39,358 nucleotides of DNA, taken from JBOGWA01 sp050693155 (GTDB lineage: Bacteria; Actinomycetota; UBA4738; CALAEC01). The notes beneath the pieces were generated by a model. It ran no database searches and was not told where the DNA came from. It worked only from the letters and a program-made list of their open reading frames with translations. Made by a program: the position numbers and the translations under genes. Where the stretch lies: positions 1-39,358 of the forward strand of contig JBOGWA010000028.1 in NCBI GenBank assembly GCA_050693155.1, written 5' to 3'. The stretch's first letter is position 1, and each line of letters begins with the position of its first letter. This document shows positions 1-8,037 of the stretch, one piece after another.

Positions 1-1
1 C

Positions 2-274
2 TTCGGAACCGTGCAGGGTGAGGCGCCGCCCGATCCCAACGCGCCACCCGGAAGCGGCCCGGCCCCCGTTGATTGGGGTACCTTCGAAGAGCAACTTCCC
101 TACGGACCGAAGACGATCACGCAGGCCGCTCAGGTCGGCGAGGGGATCGAGCAGGCCGGAGGCCTCGGTGGCGGGATCACCGCGGATGCTCGGTCTGGCC
201 TGATGGCCGTCGCGGCCGGGCTCGTCCTCGCGCTCTCCGCTCTCTTGATCCGCCGCTTCCTCGCCTACGCCTAG
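2..274 (+). CDS. C-terminal part of an unknown membrane-anchored protein (5' end outside window)
   Basis: The frame is open from the first bases and ends with TAG at 272-274, so only the last ~90 residues are seen. The visible part starts with a Pro/Gly/Ala-rich low-complexity stretch, continues with a hydrophilic segment, and ends in one hydrophobic helix (about residues 65-85) followed by Arg-Arg and a very short tail. This is the layout of a C-terminal membrane anchor, with the bulk of the protein presumably on the other side of the membrane. I do not recognise the family and cannot assign a function. A GTG at position 11 lies in frame but is probably internal. The gene converges on the LOG-like gene, with a tandem repeat between them. 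Confidence 0.6.
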   Translation, partial: FGTVQGEAPPDPNAPPGSGPAPVDWGTFEEQLPYGPKTITQAAQVGEGIEQAGGLGGGITADARSGLMAVAAGLVLALSALLIRRFLAYA

Positions 275-300
275 TCCCCCGAACCCCCCGTCTGACCCCC

Positions 301-450
301 CGTCTGATCGGGGGACCGCTCGCCGGCACGAAGAGAGGCCGTTACACCCCTGGCGAGCTATCCCCCCGAGCCCCCCGTCTGATCGGGGGACCGCTCGCCC
401 GCACGAAGAGAGGCCGTTACACCTCTGGCGAGCTATCCCCCCGAACCCCC
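301..450. repeat. Tandem 75-bp repeat, two full units plus a fragment
   Basis: Positions 301-375 and 376-450 are two head-to-tail 75-bp units differing at 3 positions by hand comparison. A partial piece of the same unit (CCCCCGAACCCCCCGTCTGA) precedes them at about 275-295. Each unit holds a CCCCC...GGGGG hairpin and a second hairpin with GCTCGCC/GGCGAGC arms (for example 318-324 with 352-358) that encloses AGAGG/CCTCT. The minus strand carries several G5-G6 runs. The last ~18 bp of the second unit encode the C-terminus and stop of the minus-strand LOG-like gene, so the unit contains a copy of that gene's 3' end. Lying between convergent genes, it may act as a two-way transcription stop; that role is inferred. 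Confidence 0.85.
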
Positions 451-918
451 CGTGAGTTCCAGTGCCTTCTTGACTGCGTCTTCCGGCGTCGTAGCTCGTA
501 CGACGGCGTCAACGCTGCGACCGTCCTTTGAGAGTTCCCACGTGCCCAGGCCGACGACCGGCTTCCCCATCTTCAGGGCGAGGGCGATCTCCGAGAGCGT
601 CCCGAACTCCCCCGAGACGGCGATCACCGTATCGGCCGCGCGGACGATGAGCGCGTTTCGCGTCTCCCCCATACCGGTCGGGAGAGCCGCCGACAGATAG
701 GGGTTCGCGCCGGCGCGGCTGTCGCCGGGAAGGATCCCGATCACCAGGCCACCGGCGTCTCGAGCGCCGCGCGAAACCGCCTCCATCACGCCCCCCCAGC
801 CGCCGCAGACAACGATCGCTCCGGCTTCGGCCAGACGTCGCCCGATCTCCTCCGCCCAGCCGGCCTCCTCGCTCGTCGCGTCCTGTGGCCCGCAGACAGC
901 GATGTAGGGTCCGGTCAC
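433..918 (-). CDS. LOG-family (lysine decarboxylase-like, TIGR00725 type) Rossmann protein
   Basis: A 161-residue single-domain protein with the features of the LOG/TIGR00725 family: an N-terminal IAVCGP strand-turn, the glycine-rich VVCGGWGGVMEAVSRGA segment (family motif GGxxGxMxA), and ETRNALIVRAADTVIA followed by GEFGTLSEIALALKMGKPVV, which corresponds to the PGGxGTxxE loop with GEFGT here. Relatives bind nucleotides and some are cytokinin-activating phosphoribohydrolases. The short TIGR00725 subgroup is largely uncharacterised, so the substrate is unknown. The GTG start overlaps the helicase stop (GTGA), implying translational coupling. The C-terminus TGGSGG is encoded inside the 75-bp repeat, so the tail has probably been altered by the duplication. 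Confidence 0.8.
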   Translation of the reverse strand: MTGPYIAVCGPQDATSEEAGWAEEIGRRLAEAGAIVVCGGWGGVMEAVSRGARDAGGLVIGILPGDSRAGANPYLSAALPTGMGETRNALIVRAADTVIAVSGEFGTLSEIALALKMGKPVVGLGTWELSKDGRSVDAVVRATTPEDAVKKALELTGGSGG

Positions 919-3167
919 GCGAGCATCTCCCGGATCAGATCGACTGCCGCCGCTTTGTCGAGCGGCTCGTTTCCGTTCCCGCACTTTGGGGACTGAACGC
1001 AGGATGGGCATCCCGACTCGCACGGGCAGTTTCTGATCGTCTCCTCGGTCGCAGCGAGCAGTCGCTCGCCGGAGCGGAATCCGCGCTCCGAGATCCCCGC
1101 ACCACCGGGGTAGCCGTCGTAGATGAAGATCGCGCACCCGTCCGTATCGGGGTGATGGGCCGTTGAGACGCCGCCTATGTCCCACCGGTCGCACGTCGCG
1201 ACCAGCGGCAGGAGCCCGATCGCGGCGTGCTCGGCCGCGTGGGCGGCGCCCGGGATCTTTGCCGGACCGATCCCTGCGCGCCGAATCGTTTCGTCGGGCA
1301 CCGCCCACCAGAGCGCAGTTGTCTCGAGGGTCTGGGGCGGAAGGTCGAGCGGTACGGTATCGATCACGTCCCCGGTCACGTGCAGCTTCCGCTGGAATCC
1401 CACGACGTGTTCGGTCACGCGAACGTCTCCGAAGAATGCGGGCGTGCCGCCGTGCTTCGTCTCGGCGCGAACACGAAGGACCTCGATGTCGGTCGTGTCG
1501 CGAACCTGAGTGTAGTAGTCGGCTGCGGAGGGCCTGACGAGGGCGACGTTCCTCCGAAGGTTGAGATCTCTGACCTCGTATTGCTCTCCCTGATGCAGGT
1601 AGATGGCCCCCGGGTGAATCTGCACGAAGGCCCTGGACCCGTCTACGGTGCCCAGGACCGCCCCGGTGTCTTCCTCCACGATCGCGAAGAGGGCGCCCGT
1701 TGTGCGGATGTCTACGGCGCGGTGCGGTGACTCCCGGCCCTTGTGATGGATCCGCCCTCCACGAACGACGAGGCGATCTTCTTCCTCGAGGTCGGCCACC
1801 GCCTCGGGCGCCGCCTCGCCGAAGAACTCGAGTTCGCGCTCCTCGAGCGGCTGCTCTCGCGCGGCGCACAGCAGGTGCGGCCGCACGATGTACGGGTTCC
1901 CGGGGTCCACAACGGCAGCCTCTGGGGGCTTGCGAAACAGGTCGTCGGGATGAGTCACGAGGTACTGGTCGAGGGGATCGTCCTGCGCGACGAGGAACGC
2001 GACGGAACTCTCGGAGCGGCGTCCGGCCCGTCCGGCCTGCTGCCACATGGAGGCGCGCAAGCCCGGATACCCGACGAGAATCGCGGCATCGAGTGAGCCG
2101 ATGTCGATCCCGAGCTCGAGCGCCGTCGTCGACGCCACGGCGAGCAGCGTTCCGTCGGCGAGCTCGCGCTCCAGCCGGCGACGCTCCTCCGGGAGGTAGC
2201 CGGCGCGGTATGCTTTCACGCGGCTACGAAGCCCTGCCGGGAGCTTCCGCTGGGCGATCTGCGCCAGGAGCTCGGCGGCGCGCCGAGACCGACAGAACGC
2301 GATCGTTCGCGTCTCGGACTCCACGAGGCTCGCGAGCAGATCGGCCGACTCGGCGATCGCGCCGCGTCGGATCCCGGCTCCCTCGTCGAGGATGGGTGGA
2401 TTCCAGAGGCAGAAGTGTTTCTCCCCCGCGGGCGAAGCATCCTCGGCGACTTCTTCGAACGGCAATCCCACCAGCCGCTCGGCGAGCTCGCGGGGGTTTC
2501 CGACGGTCGCCGAGGCCAGGACGAACCGAGGCGCGCCCCCGTACCTCGCGACGAGGCGTCGAAGTCGCCGGAGCACCATCGCAACGTGGGAGCCGAAGAC
2601 GCCGCGGGAGACATGAGCCTCGTCCACGACCACGAGCGCGAGCCGGAGGAAGAAGTCTGCCCACCGCCCGTGGCCGGGGAGCAGGCTCGCGTGCAGCATG
2701 TCGGGGTTCGAGAGGATGAGGTTCGCGGTGCGCCTGATGAGTGGGCGCTCTTGCGACGGCGTGTCGCCGTCGTAGACCGCAGCTTTTAGTTGCGGGAGAC
2801 GAAGGTCCCGGATCTGGCGGAGCTGATCCCGGGCAAGAGCCTTCGTGGGGAAGAGATAGAGCGCCGTGCTGCGCGGCTGGCGCAAGACGGTCCGGGTGAA
2901 ATCGAGGTTGTACACGAGCGTCTTCCCGCTCGCGGTTCCCGTCGCGATCACGACGTTTCGGCCATCGCTCAGCAGATCGAGCGCGCGCGCCTGATGCGGG
3001 TAGAGGCCCTCGATACCGAGAAGGCTCAGGCGACCGGGGAGCGGATGGGGGAGATTCGGCAAGGGTTCGAGAACGGTCTCCCTCGCCGGAAGGATCTCGA
3101 GGTGCACGAGCCGCTCGCGTACCGCCTCGTCCGAGCGGAGCGTGTCGACGAATCCGAGGGCATCCAT
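915..3167 (-). CDS. DEAD/DEAH-box helicase with C-terminal DUF1998 zinc domain (MrfA/YprA-like)
   Basis: About 750 residues. Superfamily-2 helicase motifs are in order: motif I ATGTASGKT near residue 76, motif II DEAH near 180, motif III SAT, and the second RecA domain with STTALELGIDIGSLDAAI and QQAGRAGRR (motif VI). The C-terminal domain ends in a four-cysteine cluster, NCPCESGCPSCVQSPKCGNG, near residues 715-735, typical of DUF1998. The family includes Bacillus MrfA, a 3'-5' helicase for repair of mitomycin damage, and actinobacterial orthologues of unknown role. I chose ATG at 3167; a GTG at 3185 adds six residues. It heads a two-gene unit with the LOG-like gene and is divergent from the exchanger gene, with starts only tens of bases apart. 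Confidence 0.9.
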   Translation of the reverse strand: MDALGFVDTLRSDEAVRERLVHLEILPARETVLEPLPNLPHPLPGRLSLLGIEGLYPHQARALDLLSDGRNVVIATGTASGKTLVYNLDFTRTVLRQPRSTALYLFPTKALARDQLRQIRDLRLPQLKAAVYDGDTPSQERPLIRRTANLILSNPDMLHASLLPGHGRWADFFLRLALVVVDEAHVSRGVFGSHVAMVLRRLRRLVARYGGAPRFVLASATVGNPRELAERLVGLPFEEVAEDASPAGEKHFCLWNPPILDEGAGIRRGAIAESADLLASLVESETRTIAFCRSRRAAELLAQIAQRKLPAGLRSRVKAYRAGYLPEERRRLERELADGTLLAVASTTALELGIDIGSLDAAILVGYPGLRASMWQQAGRAGRRSESSVAFLVAQDDPLDQYLVTHPDDLFRKPPEAAVVDPGNPYIVRPHLLCAAREQPLEERELEFFGEAAPEAVADLEEEDRLVVRGGRIHHKGRESPHRAVDIRTTGALFAIVEEDTGAVLGTVDGSRAFVQIHPGAIYLHQGEQYEVRDLNLRRNVALVRPSAADYYTQVRDTTDIEVLRVRAETKHGGTPAFFGDVRVTEHVVGFQRKLHVTGDVIDTVPLDLPPQTLETTALWWAVPDETIRRAGIGPAKIPGAAHAAEHAAIGLLPLVATCDRWDIGGVSTAHHPDTDGCAIFIYDGYPGGAGISERGFRSGERLLAATEETIRNCPCESGCPSCVQSPKCGNGNEPLDKAAAVDLIREMLA

Positions 3168-3188
3168 CCCGCGAAATGTTCTCACGAG

Positions 3189-3194
3189 TATGCT
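3189..3194 (+). promoter_or_regulatory. Putative -10 element TATGCT giving a leaderless exchanger mRNA
   Basis: TATGCT fits TANNNT and lies 7 nt before an in-frame GTG at 3202. That spacing puts the transcription start at or next to the GTG. It would make GTG 3202 the true start, since ATG 3190 would fall inside the -10 box. No Shine-Dalgarno sequence precedes either codon. No clear -35 is seen. Confidence 0.4.
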
Positions 3195-4425
3195 CCCGCC
3201 CGTGCTGGACAGTAGGACGGACCGAGGGTTGCTGCACCTCGCCCTTGCCGTCGGCGCCACCATCCCGGGCCTCGTTGAGCGCTTCGGCCTCTTCGACGCG
3301 CCGGTCGAGGTGGAGACCGTGCTGTTTGGCGTCGCGATCATGGGCGCGGCGTTCGTGCTCTCCTGGGCGGCCGAGGTCGCCCAGCTCGACGTGTCACAGA
3401 CGCTTGCGATCGCCGTCCTCGCCATCATTGCGGTGCTCCCCGAATACGCGATCGACCTCTTCCTCGCGTTCCGCGCCGGACAGGGCGATGCGGAAGCGAC
3501 GAGCCTCGCCGTCGCCAACATGACCGGCGCCAACCGACTCTTGATCGGGATCGGATGGGCGACCGTGGTGCTCATCGCATGGAGGAAGTCGGGGGTCCGC
3601 GAGGTCGTGATGAAGCCGGAGCAGAGGACGGACGTTGGGTTCCTGCTGTTGGCGAGTCTCTGGGGAGTCTTCATCCCACTCCGGAAGGAGATCTCGTTCC
3701 TCGACCTTGCCGTGCTCGGGTTCCTGTTCCTCGCCTACATCGTCCGGGCGGCGCGTGAGGAGGTGGCGGAGGTCGAGCTGGCCGGCGCGGCAAAGACCAT
3801 CGGCGATCTTCCAACCGTCCGCCGCCGGGTCGCGACGGTGCTGCTCTTCCTGTTCTCGGCCGGGGCGATCCTGGCCGTGGCCGAGCCGTTCGCGGACAGC
3901 CTCCGGGAGATCGGTGAGCGGTTCGGGATCAGCAAGTTCCTGCTCATCCAATGGATCGCGCCGCTCGCGTCCGAGGCGCCGGAGATGATCATCGCGATCA
4001 TCTTCGTGTTACGGATGAAGGCCCGCATCGGGCTTGGAACGCTCATCTCTTCGAAGGTGAACCAGTGGACCCTGCTCGTCGGGACGCTCCCGCTCGTCTT
4101 CTCGATCGGCGCCGGAGCCGTTGGCGCGCTACCGCTCGACGGCCGTCAGCAGGAGGAGGTACTTCTCACGGCCGCTCAGTCCCTCTTTGCCGTCGCGGTG
4201 ATCGCGAACCTCTCGATCAGTCGGGCCGAGGCGCTCGCGCTGCTGGTGCTTTTCTCGGCGCAGCTCGCCATCCCGATTCCGGAGGTGCGCCTCGGCTTCG
4301 CGGCTGCCTACCTCCTGTTCTTCGTCGCGCTGGTTGTCTGGCGCCCCGAAGTCCGGGCCGGCCTCCTCGCGGCGGCCCGGTATTCCTTCCGCCCTAGGAG
4401 GGCTCAGAAGGACTTGATCGAGTAG
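3190..4425 (+). CDS. Sodium/calcium exchanger family (CaCA) membrane transporter
   Basis: About 410 residues, nearly all hydrophobic, with ten or so predicted membrane helices in two halves. Each half carries an alpha-repeat-like segment rich in acidic and small residues: AIIAVLPEYAIDLFLAFRAG with VANMTGANRLLIG in the first, and APLASEAPEMIIAIIF with GTLISSKVNQWTLLVG in the second. The paired Glu (LPEYA, APEMI) and the Asn following are the usual cation ligands in Na_Ca_ex proteins. The likely role is export of Ca2+ (or another cation) in exchange for Na+ or H+; the ion is not known from sequence. ATG 3190 is the upstream start; GTG 3202 (see the -10 element) is an alternative. The next gene encodes a Ca2+-binding-repeat protein. 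Confidence 0.82.
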   Translation: MLPPVLDSRTDRGLLHLALAVGATIPGLVERFGLFDAPVEVETVLFGVAIMGAAFVLSWAAEVAQLDVSQTLAIAVLAIIAVLPEYAIDLFLAFRAGQGDAEATSLAVANMTGANRLLIGIGWATVVLIAWRKSGVREVVMKPEQRTDVGFLLLASLWGVFIPLRKEISFLDLAVLGFLFLAYIVRAAREEVAEVELAGAAKTIGDLPTVRRRVATVLLFLFSAGAILAVAEPFADSLREIGERFGISKFLLIQWIAPLASEAPEMIIAIIFVLRMKARIGLGTLISSKVNQWTLLVGTLPLVFSIGAGAVGALPLDGRQQEEVLLTAAQSLFAVAVIANLSISRAEALALLVLFSAQLAIPIPEVRLGFAAAYLLFFVALVVWRPEVRAGLLAAARYSFRPRRAQKDLIE

Positions 4426-4473
4426 CCGTCTGATCCTTGCTTCTGGGCCTTTCAGCAGGCACGATGAGAGTCT

Positions 4474-4487
4474 GAACCGCGCGGTTC
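4474..4487. promoter_or_regulatory. Perfect 14-bp palindrome upstream of the RTX-protein gene
   Basis: GAACCGCGCGGTTC reads identically on both strands and sits about 33 bp before the TTG start at 4520. It could be the binding site of a dimeric regulator or part of the 5' UTR structure. No regulator can be named. Confidence 0.4.
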
Positions 4488-4494
4488 GGTCGTC

Positions 4495-4517
4495 CTGCCA
4501 CGACCGGGAGGTGGCAG
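4495..4517 (+). promoter_or_regulatory. Hairpin enclosing the ribosome-binding site of the RTX-protein gene
   Basis: CTGCCAC (4495-4501) pairs perfectly with GTGGCAG (4511-4517) around a 9-base loop. The Shine-Dalgarno sequence GGGAGGTGG (4506-4514) is split between loop and 3' arm, and the likely TTG start lies at 4520. The hairpin would hide part of the SD and could limit or regulate translation. Confidence 0.45.
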
Positions 4518-4519
4518 CT

Positions 4520-6283
4520 TTGTCCTCGATTCGCCCCGCATCGATGGGTAGACGGTCGCTCCCGCTGCTTGTTGCTCTCCTTCTTGTTTCCACGGTTCTC
4601 CTGAGCAGCGCTCTCGGTTCGCCACCGGCCGCGCCTCCGAATTGCACGGTCACGACGAACACGTTCACGAACTCCACCTCGACGCCGATCCCCGATGACG
4701 GAGCCGGCGGGGGGCAGGTTGTATCGACGCTGCTCGTCTCCGGCGTCGGGACCTATCTGCTGGACCTCGACGCGACGACCAGCATCACGCACACATTTCC
4801 GGGTGACCTCCTCATCACCCTAGCCTCGCCTGCCGGGACGACCGTCACGCTCTCGACGAACAACGGCAACGATTTCGACAACGTGTTCAACGGCACCGTG
4901 TGGGACGACGACGGAGGGACGCCGAACCCTCCGGGTCCGGTTACGGACGCTGCGTACGCGAACAACGTGACGGAGTCACCACTCGTTCCCGAGGAAGCGA
5001 TGGGCGCCTTCATCGGTGAGAACCCCAACGGAACGTGGACCCTCCGGATCGACGACGACTTCGGCGGTGACACGGGCAACCTCAACCAGTGGCAGCTGAA
5101 CGTCACGACCTCCTCGACCACGCCCACGACGGTCGGGCCGACGACGTTCACGAATACGAACGACCTGGCGATCCCGGACGACGGACTGGGCGGGATGGTC
5201 GCCACGTCCGCCATCCCCGTCTCGGGTCGACCTCCGTATCTCATCGATGTCGACGTCGAGACGAACATCACGCACACGCGGAACGCGGATCTCGACATTG
5301 CGCTTTCCTCGGGGTCGGGGACGCTCATCACACTGACCACCGACAACGGTGGGACGAACGACAACGTTTTCAATGGGACGCTCTGGGACGACGACGCCGG
5401 TACCTCGAACGCACCGGGGCCGGTGACCGACACGACCTTCGCGGACAACTTCACCGAGACGCCGCTCGTTCCCGAGGAGGCGATGGGCGCGGCGGTCGGG
5501 GAGAACCCGAATGGAACCTGGCAGCTCACGATCGACGACGACGCCGCGGGTGAGACCGGCACCCTCACCGAGTGGGAGGTCCGCGTCACGACGGCCGCGT
5601 GCGGTGATGCGGATCTCGGGCTCACGAAGTCCGACTCCCCCGATCCCGTTGCGCAGGGAGCGACCCTGACCTACGCGCTGACCGTCTCGAACGCCGGGCC
5701 TGGGTCGGCCAACAGCGTGACGCTCACCGACACGCTGCCCTCCACCGTGACCTTCAAGGCAGCAGCGGCTTCGCAGGGCACGTGCAGCCATGCGTCCGGG
5801 ACGGTCACCTGCATGCTCGGCATGGTCGGGGTGGGTTCCTCGGTCACCGCGACGATCGAGGTGACGCCGAATCAGACCGGAACCATCACGAACACCGCGA
5901 CGGTCTCCTCCGCCAGCTCAGATCCCTTCAGCGGGAACAACACGAAGTCCCAAAGCACCACGGTCACCGGTGATGGCGGCGGCGGCGGCGGTGGTGGTGG
6001 TGGATGCACGCTCACGGGAACGAGCGGCAACGACGTGCTCACCGGAGGCGGCGGAAACGACACGCTCTGCGGGAAGGGCGGGAACGACACCCTTCGCGGC
6101 AAGGACGGCAACGACACGCTGAAGGGCGCGGGCGGCAAGGACAAGTTGTTCGGAGGGGCGGGCAACGACGAGCTCAGAGGTGGGGGTGGCAACGACGTTC
6201 TCAGGGGTGGCCCCGGAAACGATGAGTGTGCCCTCGGCCCGGGCAAGGTGCACGAGGTCAAGAGCTGCGAGAAGCTCGGATAG
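4520..6283 (+). CDS. Secreted protein: two P-domains, DUF11 domain and C-terminal RTX-type calcium-binding repeats
   Basis: About 587 residues. An N-terminal signal peptide (basic start, then LLVALLLVSTVLLSSALG) is followed by two tandem ~155-residue proprotein-convertase-like P-domains (about 40-195 and 200-355). Both contain NVFNGT, LWDDD/VWDDD, PLVPEEAMGA and ENPNGTW. A DUF11-type Ig-like domain follows (about 360-475, DLGLTKSDSPDPVAQG), then a run of 11-12 glycines, then RTX nonapeptides (GGNDTLCGKGGNDTL type). The final DECALGPGKVHEVKSCEKLG probably forms a disulfide-closed cap. P-domains usually accompany a protease domain; none is present, so this is likely a structural or adhesive surface protein stabilised by Ca2+. 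TTG 4520 was chosen for its SD spacing; GTG 4511 overlaps the SD. Confidence 0.85.
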   Translation: MSSIRPASMGRRSLPLLVALLLVSTVLLSSALGSPPAAPPNCTVTTNTFTNSTSTPIPDDGAGGGQVVSTLLVSGVGTYLLDLDATTSITHTFPGDLLITLASPAGTTVTLSTNNGNDFDNVFNGTVWDDDGGTPNPPGPVTDAAYANNVTESPLVPEEAMGAFIGENPNGTWTLRIDDDFGGDTGNLNQWQLNVTTSSTTPTTVGPTTFTNTNDLAIPDDGLGGMVATSAIPVSGRPPYLIDVDVETNITHTRNADLDIALSSGSGTLITLTTDNGGTNDNVFNGTLWDDDAGTSNAPGPVTDTTFADNFTETPLVPEEAMGAAVGENPNGTWQLTIDDDAAGETGTLTEWEVRVTTAACGDADLGLTKSDSPDPVAQGATLTYALTVSNAGPGSANSVTLTDTLPSTVTFKAAAASQGTCSHASGTVTCMLGMVGVGSSVTATIEVTPNQTGTITNTATVSSASSDPFSGNNTKSQSTTVTGDGGGGGGGGGGCTLTGTSGNDVLTGGGGNDTLCGKGGNDTLRGKDGNDTLKGAGGKDKLFGGAGNDELRGGGGNDVLRGGPGNDECALGPGKVHEVKSCEKLG

Positions 6284-6343
6284 GGGTCCGGGGGCGGGGG
6301 AAGCGGAGGCAGAGACAAAGCGAAGCGTTGGCCCTCGGTCAGA

Positions 6344-7264
6344 TCAGTCCGGGGGATTCTGGATGATCGCGTCGTCGGCGAGGTCGGCGTAGAAGCCGGA
6401 CGGAGGCGATAGAAACACGACGCTGGCGGCGCCGGCCGCGCCGGTCGTCCCCGGAACCACGAGGTTCGTGACGTCGTCGGGGTCGACTTGCAGGGCGAGG
6501 AAACCGAGGTTCAGGACCTCGCTCAATGGGAGGTCGGTCCTTATGAAGGCGAGACCGATCGACATCCAGCGGAACAGCGCCTTCGGGTCCCTCATGTATT
6601 GGCGATGGAGTTGCTCGAGGGCGGCAAGCATGACGCGCCCCTGGTTCTCGGAGCGTCCGAAGTCGCCGCCCGGGGCGCTGTGGCGGTCGCGGCTGAATGC
6701 GAGCGCCTCCGATCCTGTGAGCGTTTGCTCGCCGGGGTCGAAGGAGGTCCCCGACAGCGAGTCGTACATCGGGTAGAGCACCTCGATGTCCAACCCGCCG
6801 ACCCGATTCACCATCGTTGCGAACCCCAGGAACGACGTGAGAGCCCAATAGTCGAACTCGATGCCGGTGAGCTGAGAGACCGTCTGAACCATGAGGTCGG
6901 GCCCGCCGTGAACGAGGCCCTCGTTGATCTTCCGTGTGCCGACGCCCGGGATCGGGACATAGGAATCGCGAGGAAATCCGAGGATCGTCACCGCGCGCTC
7001 TTCCGGGTTGATCGCGACGATGTGGATCGAGTCGGCTCGCTGCCGCTCGATGTCCTGGCCCGGGCGCGCGTCGCTTCCGAGCGCGAGAATGAAGATCGGC
7101 TCTCCGTCGGATCCCGGTGTGGGGAGGAACCCGGCTTTTTGGACGCGATGGATCTCGATCGCCGGAGACTGCGCCGCCGCGCGATCCGGCCGGGCTCCGA
7201 TGGCTCCGATCGCGACCCAGCCTCCCAGGCCCAGGACGATCACGAGGGCGAGCAGCCGCTTCAC
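6344..7264 (-). CDS. LytR-CpsA-Psr (LCP) family cell-wall ligase
   Basis: A 306-residue protein with an N-terminal membrane anchor (LLALVIVLGLGGWVAIGAI) and an extracytoplasmic LCP domain. Family landmarks are LALGSDARPG, the ADSIHIVAINPEERAVTILGFPRDSYVPIPG segment with the catalytic-region Arg-Asp, TRKINEGLVHGG, GGLDIEV, and LTGSEALAFSRDRHSAPGGDFGRSENQ. LCP enzymes move undecaprenyl-linked glycopolymers such as arabinogalactan or teichoic acid precursors onto peptidoglycan, outside the membrane. The ATG overlaps the stop of the upstream membrane-protein gene (ATGA), so the two are coupled. It converges on the RTX-protein gene, with 60 bp between. Confidence 0.92.
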   Translation of the reverse strand: MKRLLALVIVLGLGGWVAIGAIGARPDRAAAQSPAIEIHRVQKAGFLPTPGSDGEPIFILALGSDARPGQDIERQRADSIHIVAINPEERAVTILGFPRDSYVPIPGVGTRKINEGLVHGGPDLMVQTVSQLTGIEFDYWALTSFLGFATMVNRVGGLDIEVLYPMYDSLSGTSFDPGEQTLTGSEALAFSRDRHSAPGGDFGRSENQGRVMLAALEQLHRQYMRDPKALFRWMSIGLAFIRTDLPLSEVLNLGFLALQVDPDDVTNLVVPGTTGAAGAASVVFLSPPSGFYADLADDAIIQNPPD

Positions 7265-7920
7265 GAAGGCTGGAACCCCGGAGGAAGACTGTCGCTAGCA
7301 CCCTTCACGTTGTATCCGACGACCATCCACGCTCCCCGGAGCGGTCGGAGGAAGTACGTGCCTCCATGCACGATTCGAACGAGCCCGCCGGTCCCGAGTT
7401 CCCCCCTGGCGCGAAATCTCGTTTGGGCAACGGCCGCGTACAGCTCGCCCATCGGATCGACGAGGAAAGAAACGCGAAGCCGTCCGCGAACCGGATCGAC
7501 GAAGTCGAGACGCGTCGCCAGGTCACCGAGCGTGAGATCCTCGAGATCGGTCGATGCGCTCTTTGCCGCATCGCCGGAGAAGGCGTCGAATAAGCTCGTG
7601 AACCGCCCGTCCTCCCATTGCTCCGGATCGACGAAACCGCCTGCGTACAACCGGTCGAGGAGTTCGTGGACGAGCGTCGCGTCCCGGTCCAACTCACCCT
7701 GCGGGGCAGTCCGCTCAATTGGGACCTGTCGCACATCCACAAGGTCAAACGAGAACGCGGGAGTCTCGCGACCTCCACCCAGCACTCCGTCCCGTCGAAG
7801 GAAGAGGAGCCCGACCCCGACGGCGATGATTAGGCCGGCAAGGACGAGCAAGAGAACGTAGTCGATCCGCGTGAGCGGGTGCTTGGTGCGAGTGTGTCGT
7901 GCGTAGCGGGGGCCCGGCAT
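7261..7920 (-). CDS. Single-pass membrane protein of unknown function, coupled to the LCP gene
   Basis: A 219-residue protein with a basic N-terminus, one membrane helix at about residues 20-40 (YVLLLVLAGLIIAVGVGLLFL) and a soluble, presumably extracellular domain of about 175 residues. That domain contains a recognisable alternating strand pattern near the end (GGTYFLRPLRGAWMVVGYNVKG). I do not recognise a family. Its stop overlaps the start of the LCP gene by 4 nt, so it is probably co-translated and may assist the LCP enzyme at the cell surface; this is inferred from context only. It is divergent from the antiporter gene. Confidence 0.75.
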   Translation of the reverse strand: MPGPRYARHTRTKHPLTRIDYVLLLVLAGLIIAVGVGLLFLRRDGVLGGGRETPAFSFDLVDVRQVPIERTAPQGELDRDATLVHELLDRLYAGGFVDPEQWEDGRFTSLFDAFSGDAAKSASTDLEDLTLGDLATRLDFVDPVRGRLRVSFLVDPMGELYAAVAQTRFRARGELGTGGLVRIVHGGTYFLRPLRGAWMVVGYNVKGASDSLPPGFQPS

Positions 7921-7929
7921 TGGCGCGGC

Positions 7930-7935
7930 AGCCTA
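7930..7935 (-). promoter_or_regulatory. Putative -10 element TAGGCT for the membrane-protein/LCP operon
   Basis: On the minus strand TAGGCT lies 9 nt before the ATG at 7920. No SD sequence precedes the ATG, so a leaderless or near-leaderless transcript is likely. The -35 is unclear. Confidence 0.35.
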
Positions 7936-8037
7936 CCGAGTGGCCGCCGATTCGGCAACAGGTGCCTCGAACGATTAGGATGCCCGTGGAGTGCCGGGAA
8001 GCCTGGTCGGCGAATCGGCGCTCCTTTTCATCGCGCG

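Noticed and set aside
301..450. CRISPR array
   Set aside because: Only two adjacent 75-bp units with no unique spacers and no cas genes in the window.
433..3674. Long Arg-rich reading frames overlapping the helicase and LOG genes on both strands
   Set aside because: Their composition (Arg/Gly/Pro/Ala-rich, no motifs) is that of shadow frames in GC-rich DNA, and the helicase and LOG frames carry clear family motifs.
6284..6343. Intrinsic terminator between the RTX gene and the LCP gene
   Set aside because: No stable inverted repeat with a T-tract was found in either direction.
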